A stretch of DNA of 42,298 nucleotides. Source: an uncultured Ectothiorhodospiraceae bacterium (lineage in GTDB: Bacteria; Pseudomonadota; Gammaproteobacteria; UBA9214). Made by a program: the position numbers and the translations under genes. This document shows positions 27,982 to 37,449 of this stretch, one piece after another. Position 1 is the stretch's first letter. Each line of letters starts with the position of its first letter. The notes below the pieces were generated by a model that saw only the letters and a program-made list of their open reading frames with translations, had not been told where the DNA came from and ran no database searches. The stretch is taken from positions 1 to 42,298 of the forward strand of contig CAMYMI010000021.1 of NCBI GenBank assembly GCA_947259415.1, read 5' to 3'.

Positions 27982-28545
27982 TTATTCATGTCCGGGACCG
28001 AGCGCATAGATGCCGTTGAGATTGCGCATGTAACCCTTGTAGTCCATCCCGAAACCGAAAACATACTTGTCCTCCACCTGCAGACCGACAAAGTCCGCGG
28101 TGACACCCGGCTGGCGCCGGTCGTGCAGCTTTTCGATCAACACGCAGCTGTATGTGCGCGCGGCACCTTCCTGTCCGCAGTAGTCCGTGACTGCCCTCAG
28201 GGTGTGACCTTCGTCGAGAATATCGTCGATCACCAGTACCGTACGATTCTGCAGTGGGATCTGCGACTTGCATAGCCAGCTGATCTCATCGGTGCCAGTG
28301 GTGTTGCCGCGATAACGCGAGGCGTGCAGGTAACCGATCTCCAGGGGAAACGCCAGGCGCGTCAGCAGGTGTCCGGCCGGGATGATGCCGCCGGTCAACA
28401 CGCACAGAATGACCGGTACAGTGCCGCTGAGTTCCTCCTCGATCCCGACTGCCATCCTGTCAAGAGCCTGGTGAACGTCTTCCGGGCCATACAGCATGAG
28501 CGCGTCCTGCCGCAGCCGGTGTAGATCGAATGGTTGATTTGTCAT
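27982..28545 (-). CDS. hpt: Hypoxanthine(-guanine) phosphoribosyltransferase
   Basis: Salvages hypoxanthine or guanine to IMP/GMP using PRPP. The 187-residue protein shows the phosphoribosyl-pyrophosphate signature VLVIDDILDEGHTL, the LTGGIIPAGHL loop near the N-terminus and VGLQVEDKYVFGFGMDYKGYMRNL at the C-terminus (purine-binding aromatic region). I start at the ATG at 28545; an upstream in-frame ATG at 28587 lies within mscS. No good ribosome site is visible, so coupling to mscS, whose stop is 19 nt upstream, is likely. It sits beside methylthioinosine phosphorylase, which releases hypoxanthine, so the two form a short salvage path. Confidence 0.94.
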   Translation of the reverse strand: MTNQPFDLHRLRQDALMLYGPEDVHQALDRMAVGIEEELSGTVPVILCVLTGGIIPAGHLLTRLAFPLEIGYLHASRYRGNTTGTDEISWLCKSQIPLQNRTVLVIDDILDEGHTLRAVTDYCGQEGAARTYSCVLIEKLHDRRQPGVTADFVGLQVEDKYVFGFGMDYKGYMRNLNGIYALGPGHE

Positions 28546-28564
28546 GATCGCCACATGCGGTCGT

Positions 28565-29698
28565 TCAGGCCTGCCCCGTGCCCTCACCCCCGGCCGCGGC
28601 CGCAGCCAGCGGTGGCGTCACGGCCTCTGGCACGTGCACCGTCGAGGTGGGGAATGCGATTTCCGCCCCATGACGGCTGATGATCTCGCTGATCCTGAGC
28701 AGGATGTCCTGCTTGATCTCATGGTAACGGGTCCACACCGTTGTCCTGGTGAAGGTATAGACGAAAAAGTCCAGCGATGAGGCTGAAAAGGTATTGAAGT
28801 TGACCATCAAGGTCTGGCTGGTATCGATATCGGGATGCTGCTCGAGCATCGCCTTCACCTCCTCGATGATACCCTGCATCTTGCCGATGTCATCGTAGCG
28901 GATGCCGATGGTCTCATAGATGCGCCGGTGGCTCATGCGCGAGGGATTGACTACGGCGATATTCGAAAAGATACCGTTGGGAACGTAGATGGGCCGCTTG
29001 TCGAAGGTCCGGATGCGCGTCAGGCGCCAGCCAATGTGTTCTACCGTGCCCTCGATTTCACGGTCCGGTGATTTGATCCAGTCGCCGACCGCAAAGGGCC
29101 GGTCGAGGTAGATCATCAGGCCGCCAAAGAAATTGGCCAGCAGATCCTTGGCGGCAAAGCCGATGGCAATACCGCCGATGCCGCCGAAGGCGAGCACGCC
29201 GGAGATGCTGAACCCCAGGGTCTGCAGCATGACCAGCCCGGCCGTGATCAGGATCGAGGCCTTGACCAGCTTGCCGATGGCATCGACTGTGGTCGGATCA
29301 AGCGGGGTTTCCTTCTCCTGGCCGCGCTCGAGAATATTGGCCTGCAGGCGCGTAGTCAGTCGCAGCAGAAACCAGGTGATGCTGGCGATGACACCCACGT
29401 CACGTACCGGACCAACGGCATTGAAGATCGAGGCATCGGTCTCGGCGCCGACGATATCGGCCGCAAACGCGATACCCACGATCCATACCAGCAGAGTCAG
29501 CGGCTGCTGCATGGCGCCGATGACGGCATCATCCCAGGGATTTTCGGTGTCCTTGAGTTTGCGCTGCAGGCGTTTCAGCACCAGGCGCAGGACCAGGTTG
29601 AACAGCAGGACCAGGAAGACAACAATGAAGACCTGCACAATCCAGGCATTGTCCCCGGCCCACTCGAGCAGGGACTGGTAGAGCTGATTATCCACCAT
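28565..29698 (-). CDS. MscS-family mechanosensitive ion channel
   Basis: A 377-residue small-conductance mechanosensitive channel of the YnaI/MscS type. Membrane helices lie near residues 20-40, 65-85, 100-120 and 150-168, followed by the pore-lining helix VLAFGGIGGIAIGFAAKDLLANFFGG in the MscS glycine/alanine pattern. Then come the beta domain (DRPFAVGDWIKS) and the cytoplasmic cage with PNGIFSNIAVVNPSR. The tail ends in an unusual alanine/glycine-rich stretch (PPLAAAAAGGEGTGQA). It releases osmolytes during hypo-osmotic shock. It lies 57 nt after nagZ, with an AT-rich spacer that may hold a secondary promoter. Confidence 0.93.
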   Translation of the reverse strand: MVDNQLYQSLLEWAGDNAWIVQVFIVVFLVLLFNLVLRLVLKRLQRKLKDTENPWDDAVIGAMQQPLTLLVWIVGIAFAADIVGAETDASIFNAVGPVRDVGVIASITWFLLRLTTRLQANILERGQEKETPLDPTTVDAIGKLVKASILITAGLVMLQTLGFSISGVLAFGGIGGIAIGFAAKDLLANFFGGLMIYLDRPFAVGDWIKSPDREIEGTVEHIGWRLTRIRTFDKRPIYVPNGIFSNIAVVNPSRMSHRRIYETIGIRYDDIGKMQGIIEEVKAMLEQHPDIDTSQTLMVNFNTFSASSLDFFVYTFTRTTVWTRYHEIKQDILLRISEIISRHGAEIAFPTSTVHVPEAVTPPLAAAAAGGEGTGQA

Positions 29699-29755
29699 TA
29701 AACATACCTATAAATAAGGTCATAATATTTCTATACCCTTCTGTAATATATAGAA

Positions 29756-30802
29756 TTATAAATCCAGATCAAGCTCGGGCTCGGCCTCGCATCCGGCCAC
29801 TGCAGCCACTGCCTGCGACCAGCGCGGGCTGGCTTGCAGTTCGCGCAGACCGGGTGCATGGCGGCCGTGCAACCTGGCGAGGCGTGTATGGGTCACCGGG
29901 TTGGAGTAGTCGACCAGCGCCGTGGCCACCTCGGCGGCCTGCGCCCGGGCATTGCAGACCAGCACCATGTCACAGCCCGCCTCAAGCGACAGTCGGGCCC
30001 GATCCGTGTAGCTGCCGATGCCGGCCGCCGCCTCCATGCTCAGGTCATCGCTGAACACCACCCCCTGGAAACCGAGCTGGTCACGCAGGACAGCCTTGAT
30101 CCAATAGCGTGAAAAACCGGCCGGTTGGGCATCCACTTCTGAATACACCACGTGGGCCATCATCACGGCGGCAAGGCCATAGTGGATCATGCGTTCAAAC
30201 GGGACCATGTCCCATTGGGCGATGTCCTCATAACGGCGCGGGTCTACCGGCAGCGCATGGTGCGAATCAGCCTCAACGGCGCCGTGTCCCGGGAAGTGTT
30301 TACCGGTTGCCGCCATGCCGGCCTCTTGCATGCCTGACTGGTAGGCATGCGCCAGCTCGGCCACAATCTCCGGGCGCTTGTGCAGGGCGCGGTTGCCGAT
30401 CACGGTGGAGACACCGTAGTCCAGGTCAAGTACCGGTGCGAAACTGATGTCCACACCGACGGCACGCACCTCGGCCGCCATCAGCCAGCCCATGGTGTGT
30501 GCCAGGTGCCTGGCGCGTGTACGGTCCCTGTCGAAGATTTCACCGAGACAGGCCAGCGCTGGCAGGCGGGTGATGCCGTCACGGAAGCGTTGTACCCGCC
30601 CGCCCTCCTGGTCGACGGCAACCAGGAGGTGCGGGTTGCGCAGGCCATGGATTTCATTGACCAGCGCACTGACCTGTTCGGGTGACTGGTAATTGCGTGC
30701 AAACAGAATGACGCCACCCACAGCGGGATGTGCCAGCAGTTCACGGTCCTCCTGTGTCAGTTCCAATCCGGCGACATCCAGCATCAGCGGGCCAAGTGTC
30801 AT
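29756..30802 (-). CDS. nagZ: Beta-N-acetylhexosaminidase NagZ (cell-wall recycling)
   Basis: NagZ removes GlcNAc from GlcNAc-anhydroMurNAc-peptides in the cytoplasm during peptidoglycan recycling. The 348-residue GH3 enzyme has VAVDQEGGRVQR, KHFPGHGAVEADSHHALP near 168-185 (with the flexible-loop Asp-His pair) and VVFSDDLSMEAAAG containing the catalytic nucleophile aspartate. The start at 30802 overlaps the stop of the dppC-like permease by 4 nt (ATGA), so it is translationally coupled to it. That couples a predicted peptide importer to an enzyme that works on muropeptides. It has no signal peptide, as expected for a cytoplasmic enzyme. Confidence 0.96.
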   Translation of the reverse strand: MTLGPLMLDVAGLELTQEDRELLAHPAVGGVILFARNYQSPEQVSALVNEIHGLRNPHLLVAVDQEGGRVQRFRDGITRLPALACLGEIFDRDRTRARHLAHTMGWLMAAEVRAVGVDISFAPVLDLDYGVSTVIGNRALHKRPEIVAELAHAYQSGMQEAGMAATGKHFPGHGAVEADSHHALPVDPRRYEDIAQWDMVPFERMIHYGLAAVMMAHVVYSEVDAQPAGFSRYWIKAVLRDQLGFQGVVFSDDLSMEAAAGIGSYTDRARLSLEAGCDMVLVCNARAQAAEVATALVDYSNPVTHTRLARLHGRHAPGLRELQASPRWSQAVAAVAGCEAEPELDLDL

Positions 30803-31611
30803 TGGTCTTTTCTCGCAGCGGTAGCCAGGCGTTTATCCATGGTGTCGCGCAGCCGGTCACCCAGCAGGTTGACCGAAAGCACGACGGCAAATATCGCGAT
30901 ACCCGGTGCCAGCACCATGTGCGGCGCCACCAGCATATAGCGGGTCCCGTCCCGAATCATTGCGCCCCATGATGCATCCGGCGGCTGCACACCAAGACCC
31001 AGGAAGGACAGGCCGGCCTCGGCGATCACCACGGCCGCCACGCCGAAGGTAGCCTCCACGATCAGCGGCGCCATCATCAGTGGCAGCAGGTGCCGTGTCA
31101 TGATTCGCAGTCTGCGGCTGCCCAGCGCCTCAGCCGCTCTGACGTGTTCCCGGTGCTTCAATGACAGAACCTGGGCGCGTGACAGGCGAGCATAACCCAC
31201 CCAACCAACGGCAGCGAGTGCCATCACCACGTTCTCGATGCCGGGACCGAGCAGTCCGGCCAGTGCAATGGCGAGCAGGATGCCCGGGAATGCCAGGAAG
31301 ATATCGATCACCTGCACTATGGCGCGATCCAACACGCCACCCTGGTAGGCACTGACGGTTCCGATCAGGGTGCCGATCAGTGCCGACAGTCCCACCACCC
31401 AGAAGGAGACCAGGAACGAGGTGCGCGCACCGACCAGCAGGCGTTCACCGATATCACGGCCGAGGTCATCATAGCCCAGCAGGGCGTCCTCCCCCGGCGG
31501 CACCAGGATGTGTTCCAGCTGGATCAGGTTAGGCGATAGCGGCAGCAAATACACACTCATCGCCAGCAATGCCCAGGCGCCCAGGATACTGCCCGGTATC
31601 CAGACCCGCAT
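30799..31611 (-). CDS. Peptide/nickel-type ABC transporter permease, DppC/OppC-like
   Basis: The ATG at 31611 shares one base with the stop of the upstream permease (TGATG), so these are coupled; a longer reading from 31779 would lie inside that gene. The 270-residue protein has an N-terminal helix then the DppC-type YDDLGRDIGERLLVGARTS segment and about five further membrane helices. The EAA loop is EALGSRRLRIMTRHLLP near residues 165-185, which binds the ATPase. An FLGLGVQPPDASWGAMI motif precedes the last helix. Importers of this class take up di-/oligopeptides, nickel or similar ligands. No ATPase or binding-protein gene is nearby. The ATGA overlap with nagZ suggests a muropeptide role (inference). 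Confidence 0.9.
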   Translation of the reverse strand: MRVWIPGSILGAWALLAMSVYLLPLSPNLIQLEHILVPPGEDALLGYDDLGRDIGERLLVGARTSFLVSFWVVGLSALIGTLIGTVSAYQGGVLDRAIVQVIDIFLAFPGILLAIALAGLLGPGIENVVMALAAVGWVGYARLSRAQVLSLKHREHVRAAEALGSRRLRIMTRHLLPLMMAPLIVEATFGVAAVVIAEAGLSFLGLGVQPPDASWGAMIRDGTRYMLVAPHMVLAPGIAIFAVVLSVNLLGDRLRDTMDKRLATAARKDQ

Positions 31612-32540
31612 CAGTGCCCGCCTCCCAGCCGGATGCGCGGATCGATCCAGGCATAGGCGATATCCGTCAACAGGTTGATCAGCACGTAGCTGACACTGAT
31701 CAGCAGCACGCAGGCCTGGACCACGGGATAGTCGCGCGACTGGATGGCCTCGATCGTCAACAGCCCGATGCCCGGCCACGAGAACACTGTTTCGGTGATC
31801 ACCGCTCCGGCCAGCAGCGCGCCGAGCTGGAGTCCCAGCAGGGTGATGACCGGCAGCAGGGCATTGCGCAGGGCGTGATGGAAGATGATCCGGGACGGCA
31901 CCAGACCCTTCGCCCGGGCAGTACGCATGTAGTCCTCGCCAAGCACCTCCAGCATGCTGCTGCGCACCATGCGCGACAGGACGGCCGCCAGCCCGGTACC
32001 AAGGGTGATGGCAGGCAGCACCACCGCGCCGAAGCTCTCGCGCCCGCTCACCGGAAACCAGCCCAGCCAGAGCGAGAACACCAGGATCAGCAGCGGGCCC
32101 AGCCAGAAGTTGGGTACCGAGACACCCAGCATTGAAAAACTCATCGCGCCACTATCCCACAGGCTGTTGCGACGTATGGCCGCGACGATGCCGAGCGGCA
32201 CCGCAATCAACAGGGTGATAAGCAGTGACATGCCGGCCAGTACCAGAGTGGCTGGCAGGCGCTCCAGCAACAGTTCGACAACCGGACGGTGCGAATGAAA
32301 CGAACTGCCCAGGTCCAGCTTCAGCAGGGCCTTGAGATAGGCCATGAACTGGTGCGCAAGCGGCTGATCCAGCCCGAGTGATACGCGCAGGGCCTCCCGG
32401 TCGGTGACAGACGCAGCCTCCCCCAGCATGATCTCCACCGGGTCGCCGGGAATCAGGTGGATGAGCAGGAACACGATGCTGACCACCCCGAAGACAACCA
32501 GGAGGGCGCCGGCCATGCGATGAGTGATAAATTTCAACAT
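31611..32540 (-). CDS. Peptide/nickel-type ABC transporter permease, DppB/OppB-like
   Basis: A 309-residue permease with the DppB signature. It starts with a hydrophobic helix (ITHRMAGALLVVFGVVSIVFLL) followed by HLIPGDPVEIMLGEAA and an LGLDQPLAHQFMAYL segment. The EAA loop TARAKGLVPSRIIFHHALRN lies near residue 205-225. Six membrane helices are visible. It is coupled by a one-base overlap to the dppC-like gene and heads the run to nagZ. No ATP-binding protein (DppD/DppF) or solute-binding protein follows, so the pair must use subunits encoded elsewhere, or the operon has lost them. It is divergent from the alpha/beta hydrolase at 32649. Confidence 0.92.
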   Translation of the reverse strand: MLKFITHRMAGALLVVFGVVSIVFLLIHLIPGDPVEIMLGEAASVTDREALRVSLGLDQPLAHQFMAYLKALLKLDLGSSFHSHRPVVELLLERLPATLVLAGMSLLITLLIAVPLGIVAAIRRNSLWDSGAMSFSMLGVSVPNFWLGPLLILVFSLWLGWFPVSGRESFGAVVLPAITLGTGLAAVLSRMVRSSMLEVLGEDYMRTARAKGLVPSRIIFHHALRNALLPVITLLGLQLGALLAGAVITETVFSWPGIGLLTIEAIQSRDYPVVQACVLLISVSYVLINLLTDIAYAWIDPRIRLGGGH

Positions 32541-32648
32541 TATCCAGGGTGTCGAGTTCGTCAGTGGTTGCAGCGGCTCTATTGTATGATGCGGTTATCG
32601 GAACGGCCTCAAACATAGCCAAGGCGTCACGCACAGGCAAGCCAAACC

Positions 32649-33491
32649 ATGTCATTCAGCAACCTGCTCTCCATCCTGTTTCTCGTCCTGGTGGTGTACG
32701 GCGCACTCGCCCTGTATGTCTATTTCATGCAGCCGCGCCTGTTGTACTACCCGGAACTGCCGGGGCGCGAACTCGTGGGCACGCCTGCCGACATCGGACT
32801 GGAATATGAACCCGTCACCCTGGTGACCGGGGATGATGTCAGGCTGGGCGCCTGGTTCATCCCTCACACCGCCGGAGACGCAACCCTGCTCTTCCTGCAC
32901 GGCAATGCCGGGAATATCTCTCACCGGCTGGATTCCATCCGCCAGTTTCATGACCTCGGGCTGTCGGTCTTCATCCTCGACTACCGCGGCTACGGCGAAA
33001 GCGAGGGCACGCCCTCCGAGACCGGTACCTACGACGATGCCACGACGGCCTGGAACTATCTGGTCGAGCAGCGCCGTATCGCCCCCCGGAATATCGTGCT
33101 ATTCGGCCGCTCACTGGGTGCCACCATAGCCGCCGAACTCGCCGCCAGGACCCGGCCGGGCGCACTGATCATGGAATCGGCGTTCACCTCCGTGCCGGAC
33201 ATGGCGGCGACGATCTACCCGTGGCTGCCGGTGCGGTTACTGAGCCGCTACCGTTATGATGCACGCAGGCAGCTAGACCGCATCAGCTGCCCGCTCCTGA
33301 TTGTGCACAGCCGGGATGACGAGATCATCCCGTTCACCCACGGCCAGCGCCTGTTCGAACACGCCCGTGAACCGAAGCAGTTCCTGGAACTGCGCGGCGG
33401 ACACAATGACGGCTTCCTGGTGACAGGCCGGGGCTACATCGAGGGCATTGGGCGTTTTTTGTCTGAACACCTTGATAACGATGCCCAATAA
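32649..33491 (+). CDS. Alpha/beta hydrolase, membrane-anchored, YfhR/ABHD13-like
   Basis: A 280-residue alpha/beta hydrolase preceded by one N-terminal membrane helix (LLSILFLVLVVYGALALYVYF). The catalytic triad is complete: Ser155 in GRSLG, an aspartate (223/224) in HSRDDEIIP and His252 in RGGHNDGF. The LFLHGNAGNISHR segment forms the oxyanion-hole region, and DYRGYGESEG is the family hallmark. This subgroup (BEM46/ABHD13/YfhR) probably hydrolyses esters or thioesters near the membrane, with no proven substrate. A TATGAT box at 32585-32590 may be its -10. It is divergent from the dppB-like gene and converges on the DUF188 gene. Confidence 0.9.
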   Translation: MSFSNLLSILFLVLVVYGALALYVYFMQPRLLYYPELPGRELVGTPADIGLEYEPVTLVTGDDVRLGAWFIPHTAGDATLLFLHGNAGNISHRLDSIRQFHDLGLSVFILDYRGYGESEGTPSETGTYDDATTAWNYLVEQRRIAPRNIVLFGRSLGATIAAELAARTRPGALIMESAFTSVPDMAATIYPWLPVRLLSRYRYDARRQLDRISCPLLIVHSRDDEIIPFTHGQRLFEHAREPKQFLELRGGHNDGFLVTGRGYIEGIGRFLSEHLDNDAQ

Positions 33492-33510
33492 CTCAATGTA
33501 AAATCCGGGC

Positions 33511-33564
33511 TCAGAGAGCAATCGGTTCTAACTGGTAGCGAATATTGCTCACTGACCCCATTTT
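33511..33564. repeat. Imperfect inverted repeat between convergent genes, REP-like
   Basis: TCAGAGAGCAAT at 33511-33522 and ATTGCTCACTGA at 33543-33554 pair with one mismatch around a 20-base loop. The right arm continues into CCCCATTTTT, giving a T-run after the hairpin. It lies between the hydrolase stop (33491) and the DUF188 gene (33566), so it may act as the hydrolase terminator. On the minus strand the right part reads AAAAATGGGGTCAGTG, a sequence that resembles GGGGTCAG-type repeats scattered near genes in gammaproteobacteria. Confidence 0.5.
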
Positions 33565-33565
33565 T

Positions 33566-34015
33566 CTAGCTGGCCAGCAACCGGTCCAGCTGGTCGGCAA
33601 AGGCCTTGCGGTCGGATTGGCTAAACGATGCCGGCCCTCCGGTATCCACTCCGCTGCTGCGCAGGGTGTCCATGAAATCCCGCATGTTCAGGCGCTGGCG
33701 GATATTGTCTTCGGTGTAGAGATCGCCGCGCGGATTCAAGGCCAGGCAGCCTTTGGTGATGACCTCGGCGGCCAACGGAATATCCGCGGTTATCACCAGG
33801 TCGCCTGCTTCCGCCTGCTGGACAATATGGTTATCTGCAACGTCAAATCCGGCTGCCACCTGAATCGAGCGGATATAGCGGGACCCGGGAACCTGGAGGG
33901 GTTGGTTGGCTACCAGGATCAGCGGTACGCCTACCCTGTTCGCGGCGCGAAACAGGATCTCCTTGATCACTTTCGGGCAGGCGTCGGCGTCGACCCATAT
34001 CTGTTTCAAACTCAT
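33566..34015 (-). CDS. YaiI/YqxD family protein (DUF188)
   Basis: A 149-residue protein of the UPF0178/DUF188 family, with the family start [27 protein letters not shown], a [15 protein letters not shown] strand-helix and a terminal [10 protein letters not shown] segment. It resembles a PIN-type nuclease fold with acidic residues (Asp in VDADACP and ITADIPL), so an RNA- or DNA-cleaving role is plausible, but no biochemical function is established. It has no signal peptide. It is divergent from the DEAD-box helicase at 34118, and the 102-bp spacer contains that gene's promoter. Confidence 0.92.
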   Translation of the reverse strand: MSLKQIWVDADACPKVIKEILFRAANRVGVPLILVANQPLQVPGSRYIRSIQVAAGFDVADNHIVQQAEAGDLVITADIPLAAEVITKGCLALNPRGDLYTEDNIRQRLNMRDFMDTLRSSGVDTGGPASFSQSDRKAFADQLDRLLAS

Positions 34016-34035
34016 TGTCTTCCCGGTGGGACTAT

Positions 34036-34041
34036 TATAAT
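34036..34041 (+). promoter_or_regulatory. -10 box candidate for the DbpA-type helicase gene
   Basis: A perfect TATAAT is at 34036-34041 and a second box (TATACT) at 34057-34062. The -35 region is poor: TTGTCT at 34015-34020 would give only a 15-bp spacer. The leader to the start codon at 34118 would be about 55-70 nt. Confidence 0.4.
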
Positions 34042-34117
34042 CACTGGACTGGGCATTATACTTCGCCGCCCGGCCACCCCCATGGCTGTGTCTCTTACCC
34101 CTTGTCAGGAATTTCCG

Positions 34118-35806
34118 ATGTCCGCTACCCGTTCCTATGTCACCGGTTTCTACGATCTGAAACTACCGGTCCCGTTGTTGACCGTGCTTGATGAGGTTGG
34201 GTATGAAACCCCCACCCCGATCCAGGCCCAGGCGATTCCCCATCTGCTGGAGGGTCTGGACCTGCTTGGACATGCCCCCACCGGCACCGGCAAGACTGCC
34301 GCGTTTGCCTTGCCCCTGCTGGCGCGTCTCGACATCGGCCGCCAGCAAGTGCAGGTGATGGTGCTCACGCCAACCCGCGAACTGACGATCCAGGTGGCTG
34401 AGGCCTTCCAGCGTTATGCCTCTCACATCAGGGGTTTTCATGTGCTGCCGGTGTATGGCGGTCAGGATTATGCCGGGCAGTTACGGCAGCTGAAGCGGGG
34501 CGTGCATGTCGTTGTCGGTACCCCCGGAAGGGTGATGGATCACATGCGCAAGGGCACACTCAAGCTGGATGCGCTGCAGGCGCTGGTGCTGGATGAGGCG
34601 GACGAGATGTTGCGTATGGGCTTCATCGACGATGTCGAATGGATCCTGGAGCAGGCGCCGAAGCAGCGTCAGATGGCGCTGTTTTCGGCTACCATGCCGA
34701 AAGAGATCCAGCGCATCGCCCGGCGTCATCTGCGCGACCCGCAGGAGATTGCCATCAAGGCCCGTACCGCCACCGCCGCTACCATTCGTCAGCGTTACTG
34801 GCTGGTCAGCGGCCTGCACAAGCTGGACGCGCTGACCAGGATCCTGGAGGTGGAGCCCTTTGATGCCCTGCTCATGTTTGTGCGCACCAAGACCGCCACG
34901 ACGGAGCTGGCCGAACGGCTGGAGGCCAGAGGTTACTCGGCCGCGGCACTGAACGGTGATATGGCGCAAAAACACCGGGAGCAGATGGTCGAACGCCTGA
35001 AACAGGGCTCACTGGATATCCTGGTTGCCACCGATGTCGCCGCACGAGGCCTGGATGTGAAACGGATCAGCCACGTGGTCAATTACGATATCCCCTATGA
35101 CACCGAGGCCTATATTCATCGTATCGGCCGCACCGGCCGGGCGGGCCGTCAGGGCGATGCCATCCTGTTTGTCGCGCCCCGGGAACGGCGGATGCTCAGT
35201 ATCATCGAAAAGGCGACACGGCAGAAGGTTGAGCCGCTTGAGCTGCCCTCGACCGAGATGGTCAACAACAAACGGATCGCCAATTTCAAACAGGGCATCA
35301 GCGATACCCTGGCCGCCGGTGAACTGGATTTCATGCAGAGTCTGGTGGAACAGTACCAGCAGGAGCACGATGTGCCAGCGCTGGAGATCGCAGCGGCGCT
35401 GGCCAGGATCTCCATCGGCGATCAGTCGTTGTTGCTAAAGCCCGATAAGGAGAAGCCCCCACGCCCCGAGGCAAAACCAAGGCAGCGCAAGCCACAGGGT
35501 CGGCCCGCCAAGGGCATGGAGCGGTTTCGTATCGAAGTGGGCCACCGGCACAAGGTCAAGCCCGGCAATATCGTCGGCGCCATTGCCAATGAGGCGGGGC
35601 TGGATGCCGAGCACATCGGTCATATCGATATTCACACGGACTTCAGCCTGGTCGACCTGCCCCGGGGCATGCCGAAAGAGGTGTTCCAGGATCTCAGCAA
35701 GACCCGGGTATGCGGTCAACGCCTCGATATAACACGGCTGGAGCAGCCCGGGAAAAAGAAAACAGGCGGGCACAAGGCGAAAAAGAGAAAGAAAACAGAC
35801 CGCTAG
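34118..35806 (+). CDS. DEAD-box RNA helicase with DbpA-type RNA-binding domain (DeaD/CsdA-like)
   Basis: A 562-residue ATP-dependent RNA helicase. The Q motif ([10 protein letters not shown]) lies at 31-40, Walker A APTGTGKT at 53-60, the DEAD box at 159-162 (LVLDEADE), SAT follows, and the second RecA domain has [11 protein letters not shown] and [11 protein letters not shown]. The C-terminal domain has [20 protein letters not shown] and [10 protein letters not shown], a DbpA-type RNA-recognition fold that in E. coli binds 23S rRNA or works with cold adaptation (DeaD/CsdA). A lysine-rich tail ends it ([14 protein letters not shown]). The ATG at 34118 has an AGGA site; an ATG at 34082 would also be in frame, and the open frame continues upstream opposite the DUF188 gene without coding character. 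Confidence 0.93.
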   Translation: MSATRSYVTGFYDLKLPVPLLTVLDEVGYETPTPIQAQAIPHLLEGLDLLGHAPTGTGKTAAFALPLLARLDIGRQQVQVMVLTPTRELTIQVAEAFQRYASHIRGFHVLPVYGGQDYAGQLRQLKRGVHVVVGTPGRVMDHMRKGTLKLDALQALVLDEADEMLRMGFIDDVEWILEQAPKQRQMALFSATMPKEIQRIARRHLRDPQEIAIKARTATAATIRQRYWLVSGLHKLDALTRILEVEPFDALLMFVRTKTATTELAERLEARGYSAAALNGDMAQKHREQMVERLKQGSLDILVATDVAARGLDVKRISHVVNYDIPYDTEAYIHRIGRTGRAGRQGDAILFVAPRERRMLSIIEKATRQKVEPLELPSTEMVNNKRIANFKQGISDTLAAGELDFMQSLVEQYQQEHDVPALEIAAALARISIGDQSLLLKPDKEKPPRPEAKPRQRKPQGRPAKGMERFRIEVGHRHKVKPGNIVGAIANEAGLDAEHIGHIDIHTDFSLVDLPRGMPKEVFQDLSKTRVCGQRLDITRLEQPGKKKTGGHKAKKRKKTDR

Positions 35807-35818
35807 TTAAAATTCTGT

Positions 35819-35824
35819 TATAGT
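35819..35824 (+). promoter_or_regulatory. Weak -10 candidate for rhlE
   Basis: TATAGT at 35819-35824 follows the stop of the previous helicase. The -35 region is not recognisable. It would give a leader of about 200 nt before the rhlE start at 36034. Confidence 0.3.
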
Positions 35825-35835
35825 GCTGCGCTTCC

Positions 35836-35858
35836 GGGTGCCTGACCGGTTGGCACCC
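35836..35858 (+). other. Hairpin in the spacer before rhlE
   Basis: GGGTGCC at 35836-35842 and GGCACCC at 35852-35858 form a 7-bp stem with a 9-base loop. The following TTCGCGATTTTG is not a full T-run. It may be a weak terminator for the upstream helicase or a structure in the rhlE leader. Confidence 0.4.
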
Positions 35859-36033
35859 TTCGCGATTTTGAGATCGCCGGAAAAACCTTGAGCCGTTTGC
35901 CCGATCCTTTCCCGTTGACTATGGGGCCAGGGACAAGGCCTCCCGCTTGAACAAAGAATTCCCTTTTCCAGCCCGGACCGGCTCCCGCCAGCGAATGCCG
36001 CTGCAGGGAGGGCAAGACTGGAGTGTATTTCCT

Positions 36034-37449
36034 ATGTCATTCGATTCTCTCGGCCTTACGGCCGGACTCCTGCGCGCCATCGGCGATCAGGGCTACAGTG
36101 AACCCACCCCTATACAGCGCAAGGCGATTCCCGTCATTCTGAAAGGCAAGGATGTACTGGCCGGCGCCCAGACCGGCACCGGCAAGACGGCCGGCTTCAC
36201 CCTGCCGTTGCTGCAACGACTGAACGCAAATCACACCAGGAGCGGTCGACGCCCGGTTCGGGCGCTGGTGCTCACCCCGACCCGGGAGTTGGCCGCCCAG
36301 GTAGGCGCCAGCGTGAACACCTATGGTCGTCACCTGCCGCTGCAATCGGCAGTGATCTTCGGCGGGGTCAAGATCAATCCGCAGATAGACAAGCTGCGCC
36401 GGGGCGTCGATATCCTGGTAGCCACACCGGGCAGACTGTTGGATCATGCCAGACAGAAAACGGTGGATCTGTCCAGGATCGAAATCCTGGTGCTGGACGA
36501 AGCCGACCGGATGCTGGATATGGGCTTCATCCACGATATTCGCAAGGTACTGGCCCTGCTGCCTGAGAATGGCGCCCGCCAGAACCTGCTGTTTTCAGCG
36601 ACCTTCTCCGCCGAGATCAAACGGCTTGCTGACCGTCTGCTGGACCGCCCCGAACTGATCGAGGTACCGCGCTGTGACATCACCGCCGAGCGCATTGCAC
36701 AAGTGGTCCACCCGGTGGACAGGCAGCGCAAGCGGGAGCTGCTGAGCCACCTGATCGGTTCACGTAACTGGCGCCAGGTGCTGGTGTTTACCCGCACCAA
36801 GCACGGCGCCAACCGTCTGGCCCAGCAGCTGGAACAGGACGGTCTGAGTGCCGCTGCCATCCATGGCAACAAGAGCCAGGGGGCCCGTACCCGGGCATTG
36901 GCGGGATTCAAGAATGGCGGGGTGCGGGTGCTGGTAGCGACCGATATTGCGGCCCGCGGACTGGATATCGATCAGCTGCCCCACGTGGTGAACTACGAAC
37001 TGCCCAACGTGCCGGAGGATTATGTGCACCGTATTGGCCGTACCGGTCGCGCTGGCAACGAGGGTGAGGCGGTCTCCCTGGTATGTGTGGATGAGCACAA
37101 GCTGTTGCGGGATATCGAACGCTTGTTGAAAGATCGGATCCCCAGGATGGTTCTGCAGGGCTATGCGCCGGATCCCTCCATTCGGGCGGAGCCCATTCAG
37201 AATGGACGCAACGGCAAGAGTGGGTCCCAGCCCCGGAAACAGTCCGCTGGCCGTAATCCCGGCCGGTCGTCAGCCAAAGGGGCATCAGATGCCCGGCGCG
37301 AAACAGGATCGACCCGTTCCGACGGTAAACGTGCTCAAGCGAAGCCCGCACACAAGCATGTCCGGCGCAAATCGAGTGATTCCCGGGCAAAACCGCAGCA
37401 TCGGCACCCGCGCTCCGGTCAGGACCGGAAAAAGGCAGCGCTGATTTGA
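36034..37449 (+). CDS. rhlE: DEAD-box RNA helicase, RhlE-type
   Basis: A 471-residue ATP-dependent RNA helicase. The core shows SFDSLGL with the Q motif [10 protein letters not shown], Walker A AQTGTGKT (45-52), LVLDEADRM with DEAD at 155-158, and SATFS. The second RecA domain has [11 protein letters not shown] and [15 protein letters not shown]. The C-terminal tail (from about residue 380) is long, basic and low in complexity, rich in Arg, Lys, Ser and Gln, and likely binds RNA without a folded domain. RhlE proteins take part in ribosome maturation. I choose the ATG at 36034 (GGAG 10 nt upstream) over an in-frame TTG at 35947, as the family begins near SFDSL. It follows another DEAD-box gene in tandem. 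Confidence 0.94.
   Translation: MSFDSLGLTAGLLRAIGDQGYSEPTPIQRKAIPVILKGKDVLAGAQTGTGKTAGFTLPLLQRLNANHTRSGRRPVRALVLTPTRELAAQVGASVNTYGRHLPLQSAVIFGGVKINPQIDKLRRGVDILVATPGRLLDHARQKTVDLSRIEILVLDEADRMLDMGFIHDIRKVLALLPENGARQNLLFSATFSAEIKRLADRLLDRPELIEVPRCDITAERIAQVVHPVDRQRKRELLSHLIGSRNWRQVLVFTRTKHGANRLAQQLEQDGLSAAAIHGNKSQGARTRALAGFKNGGVRVLVATDIAARGLDIDQLPHVVNYELPNVPEDYVHRIGRTGRAGNEGEAVSLVCVDEHKLLRDIERLLKDRIPRMVLQGYAPDPSIRAEPIQNGRNGKSGSQPRKQSAGRNPGRSSAKGASDARRETGSTRSDGKRAQAKPAHKHVRRKSSDSRAKPQHRHPRSGQDRKKAALI

Noticed and set aside
32568-32590. TTGCAG / TATGAT as a full promoter for the hydrolase gene
   Set aside because: The spacer would be only 11 bp; only the TATGAT box is plausible.
33545-34117. 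Open frame extending the DbpA-type helicase upstream by about 190 codons
   Set aside because: It runs opposite the DUF188 gene, has no coding character and no ribosome site; the helicase family begins at 34118.
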